DNA of 64,000 bases from Trichoplax adhaerens. Lineage: Eukaryota > Placozoa > Uniplacotomia > Trichoplacea > Trichoplacidae. Both the position numbers and the translations under genes were made by a program. The notes beneath the pieces were generated by a model. It had not been told where the DNA came from. It saw only the letters and a program-made list of their open reading frames with translations, and searched no databases. Shown here in pieces: positions 63,207 to 64,000 of this stretch. The DNA lies in the NCBI RefSeq assembly GCF_000150275.1, contig NW_002060950.1:1724106-1788105 (forward strand), in the 5' to 3' direction. Each line of letters starts with the position of its first letter. Position 1 is the first letter of the stretch.

Positions 63207-64000
63207 AGAAATGATACTCGACCTCTGGCCCAATTTTATCACGCCAATGAATCGTTAAATAAAATTATTCGTGAATTGGGAAGTTTTGATGGTAAACAAG
63301 ATGTCCAACGTTGTGCGACTTTAGTTAATAAGCTACGTGAACAACATCAGCTTGTTTATCAGAAAATGACAGCAGTTATGGAAGAGGCTATACCAATGAA
63401 TCTACGTCATCCTCGTCATTATCGTTTAAAATTTCCTGAAGATTTCTTAACCGACAATTTAGGAGGTACGTATCAATATTCTATCGTTTTGATGATTGAT
63501 TGAATCAAAGATATCCGTAAAATTTTATAGTTATGGAATTGTATTAATCAGACATTTTTTTATTTTTGTTTCAAATAGGAATGATCTGGTTCGGAATCGA
63601 GGTAAGAATCCCACTTTCTTAGGGGTATTATTCGATGTATTTTACGACTTTTAATAATGTGTATGCAGTACAAAGTGAGCTATAAATTTTACAATAGTGT
63701 CTTCCGCTCACTGCCTACGAGAATATCAATTTAAATATGGCTAGTTACAGTAGAAGATACATCTTTATATAGCTTAAAACCTTCAATTCTTAATATTACC
63801 TAACGAAAACAATTATGGTGATTACAAGAGACTAATAAACAAATTGCAAGTAAAATTCATGTTCCATTTGCAATCGTAACTTGTAATAGGGGATCTCAGC
63901 TGGTAGTGCAGTTCTAAATCACGAGGAGGAAAGCCAGGAAATGAAACCTTTAGCAGCAGAATTGCATAAGCAATTAAATACAGTGCGGGACCGGCTCAAA
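63207..64000 (+). CDS. ZFYVE28: LST2 / ZFYVE28-like protein, N-terminal part (cut by window edge)
   Basis: Three exons are seen: 63207-63465, 63579-63601 and 63890-64000 (open at the edge). They join in phase to about 131 residues: LAQFYHANESLNKIIRELGS, FDGKQDVQRCATLVNKLRE, PRHYRLKFPEDFLTDNLG, GMIWFGIEGISAGSAVLNHE and MKPLAAELHKQL. These match the conserved N-terminal region of LST2 (Caenorhabditis lst-2, vertebrate ZFYVE28), including the FDG-K-D-QRC, KFPEE-DNLAGQ-WFGAECLAAGS and MRPLAK blocks. The family has a C-terminal FYVE domain and dampens EGFR signalling from endosomes; that domain lies beyond the window. The start codon exon was not found. The second exon is only 23 bases long. Confidence 0.88.

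Noticed and set aside
1-64000. Search by eye for tRNA, rRNA, CRISPR arrays and autonomous transposons
   Set aside because: No tRNA T-loop with paired acceptor, no rRNA core sequence, no spaced identical repeats and no transposase or reverse-transcriptase motif were seen; a covariance-model and protein search would be needed to exclude them fully.

Overview
This is a eukaryotic, almost certainly animal, window. It is AT-rich, every gene but one is clearly spliced, introns are mostly short (about 60 to 400 bases) with GT..AG ends, and the genes are animal families: attractin, an RGS12-type PDZ-PTB-RGS protein, NOVA, CCDC125, LST2/ZFYVE28, a ciliary microtubule inner protein and a WBP1-type membrane protein. 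Vertebrate-like exon density in a compact, AT-rich genome suggests an early-branching animal. A placozoan (Trichoplax or Hoilungia type) is my best guess, but it is an inference and not proven by any single site.

I rebuilt eleven protein genes by hand, matching reading phase across every splice. Left to right: NOP14 (+, 28 exons, 852 aa); a CIMIP2/FAM166-like ciliary protein (+, 7 exons, 266 aa); a 6.6-kb gene-poor tract of degenerate tandem repeats; attractin (+, 29 exons, 1194 aa); a WBP1/VOPP1-like protein (-, 4 exons, 200 aa); CCDC125 (+, 10 exons, 506 aa); mitochondrial ribosomal protein MRPL43 (-, 3 exons, 136 aa); a NOVA-like three-KH RNA-binding protein (-, probably 2 exons, 379 aa); an RGS12-like protein (+, 7 coding exons, 667 aa); a HIG1-domain mitochondrial protein (-, 2 exons, 162 aa) divergent from MRPL35 (+, 2 exons, 168 aa); and the 5' part of an LST2/ZFYVE28 gene (+) that runs off the right edge.

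The genes do not form one pathway. Two themes recur: ribosome production and mitochondrial function (NOP14, MRPL43, MRPL35, HIG1), and membrane or signalling proteins (attractin, WBP1-like, RGS12-like, LST2). The HIG1 and MRPL35 starts lie 300 bases apart head to head and probably share a promoter.

The most unusual non-coding feature is a family of clustered, self-complementary GTAC repeats (GTACTGTAC / GTACAGTAC). The clusters sit between genes, usually close to 5' ends: before attractin, MRPL43, between NOVA and RGS12, between HIG1 and MRPL35, and in the gap before LST2. Several are embedded in young-looking tandem duplications. I saw none inside the coding exons I traced. No autonomous transposon, tRNA, rRNA or CRISPR array was recognised.
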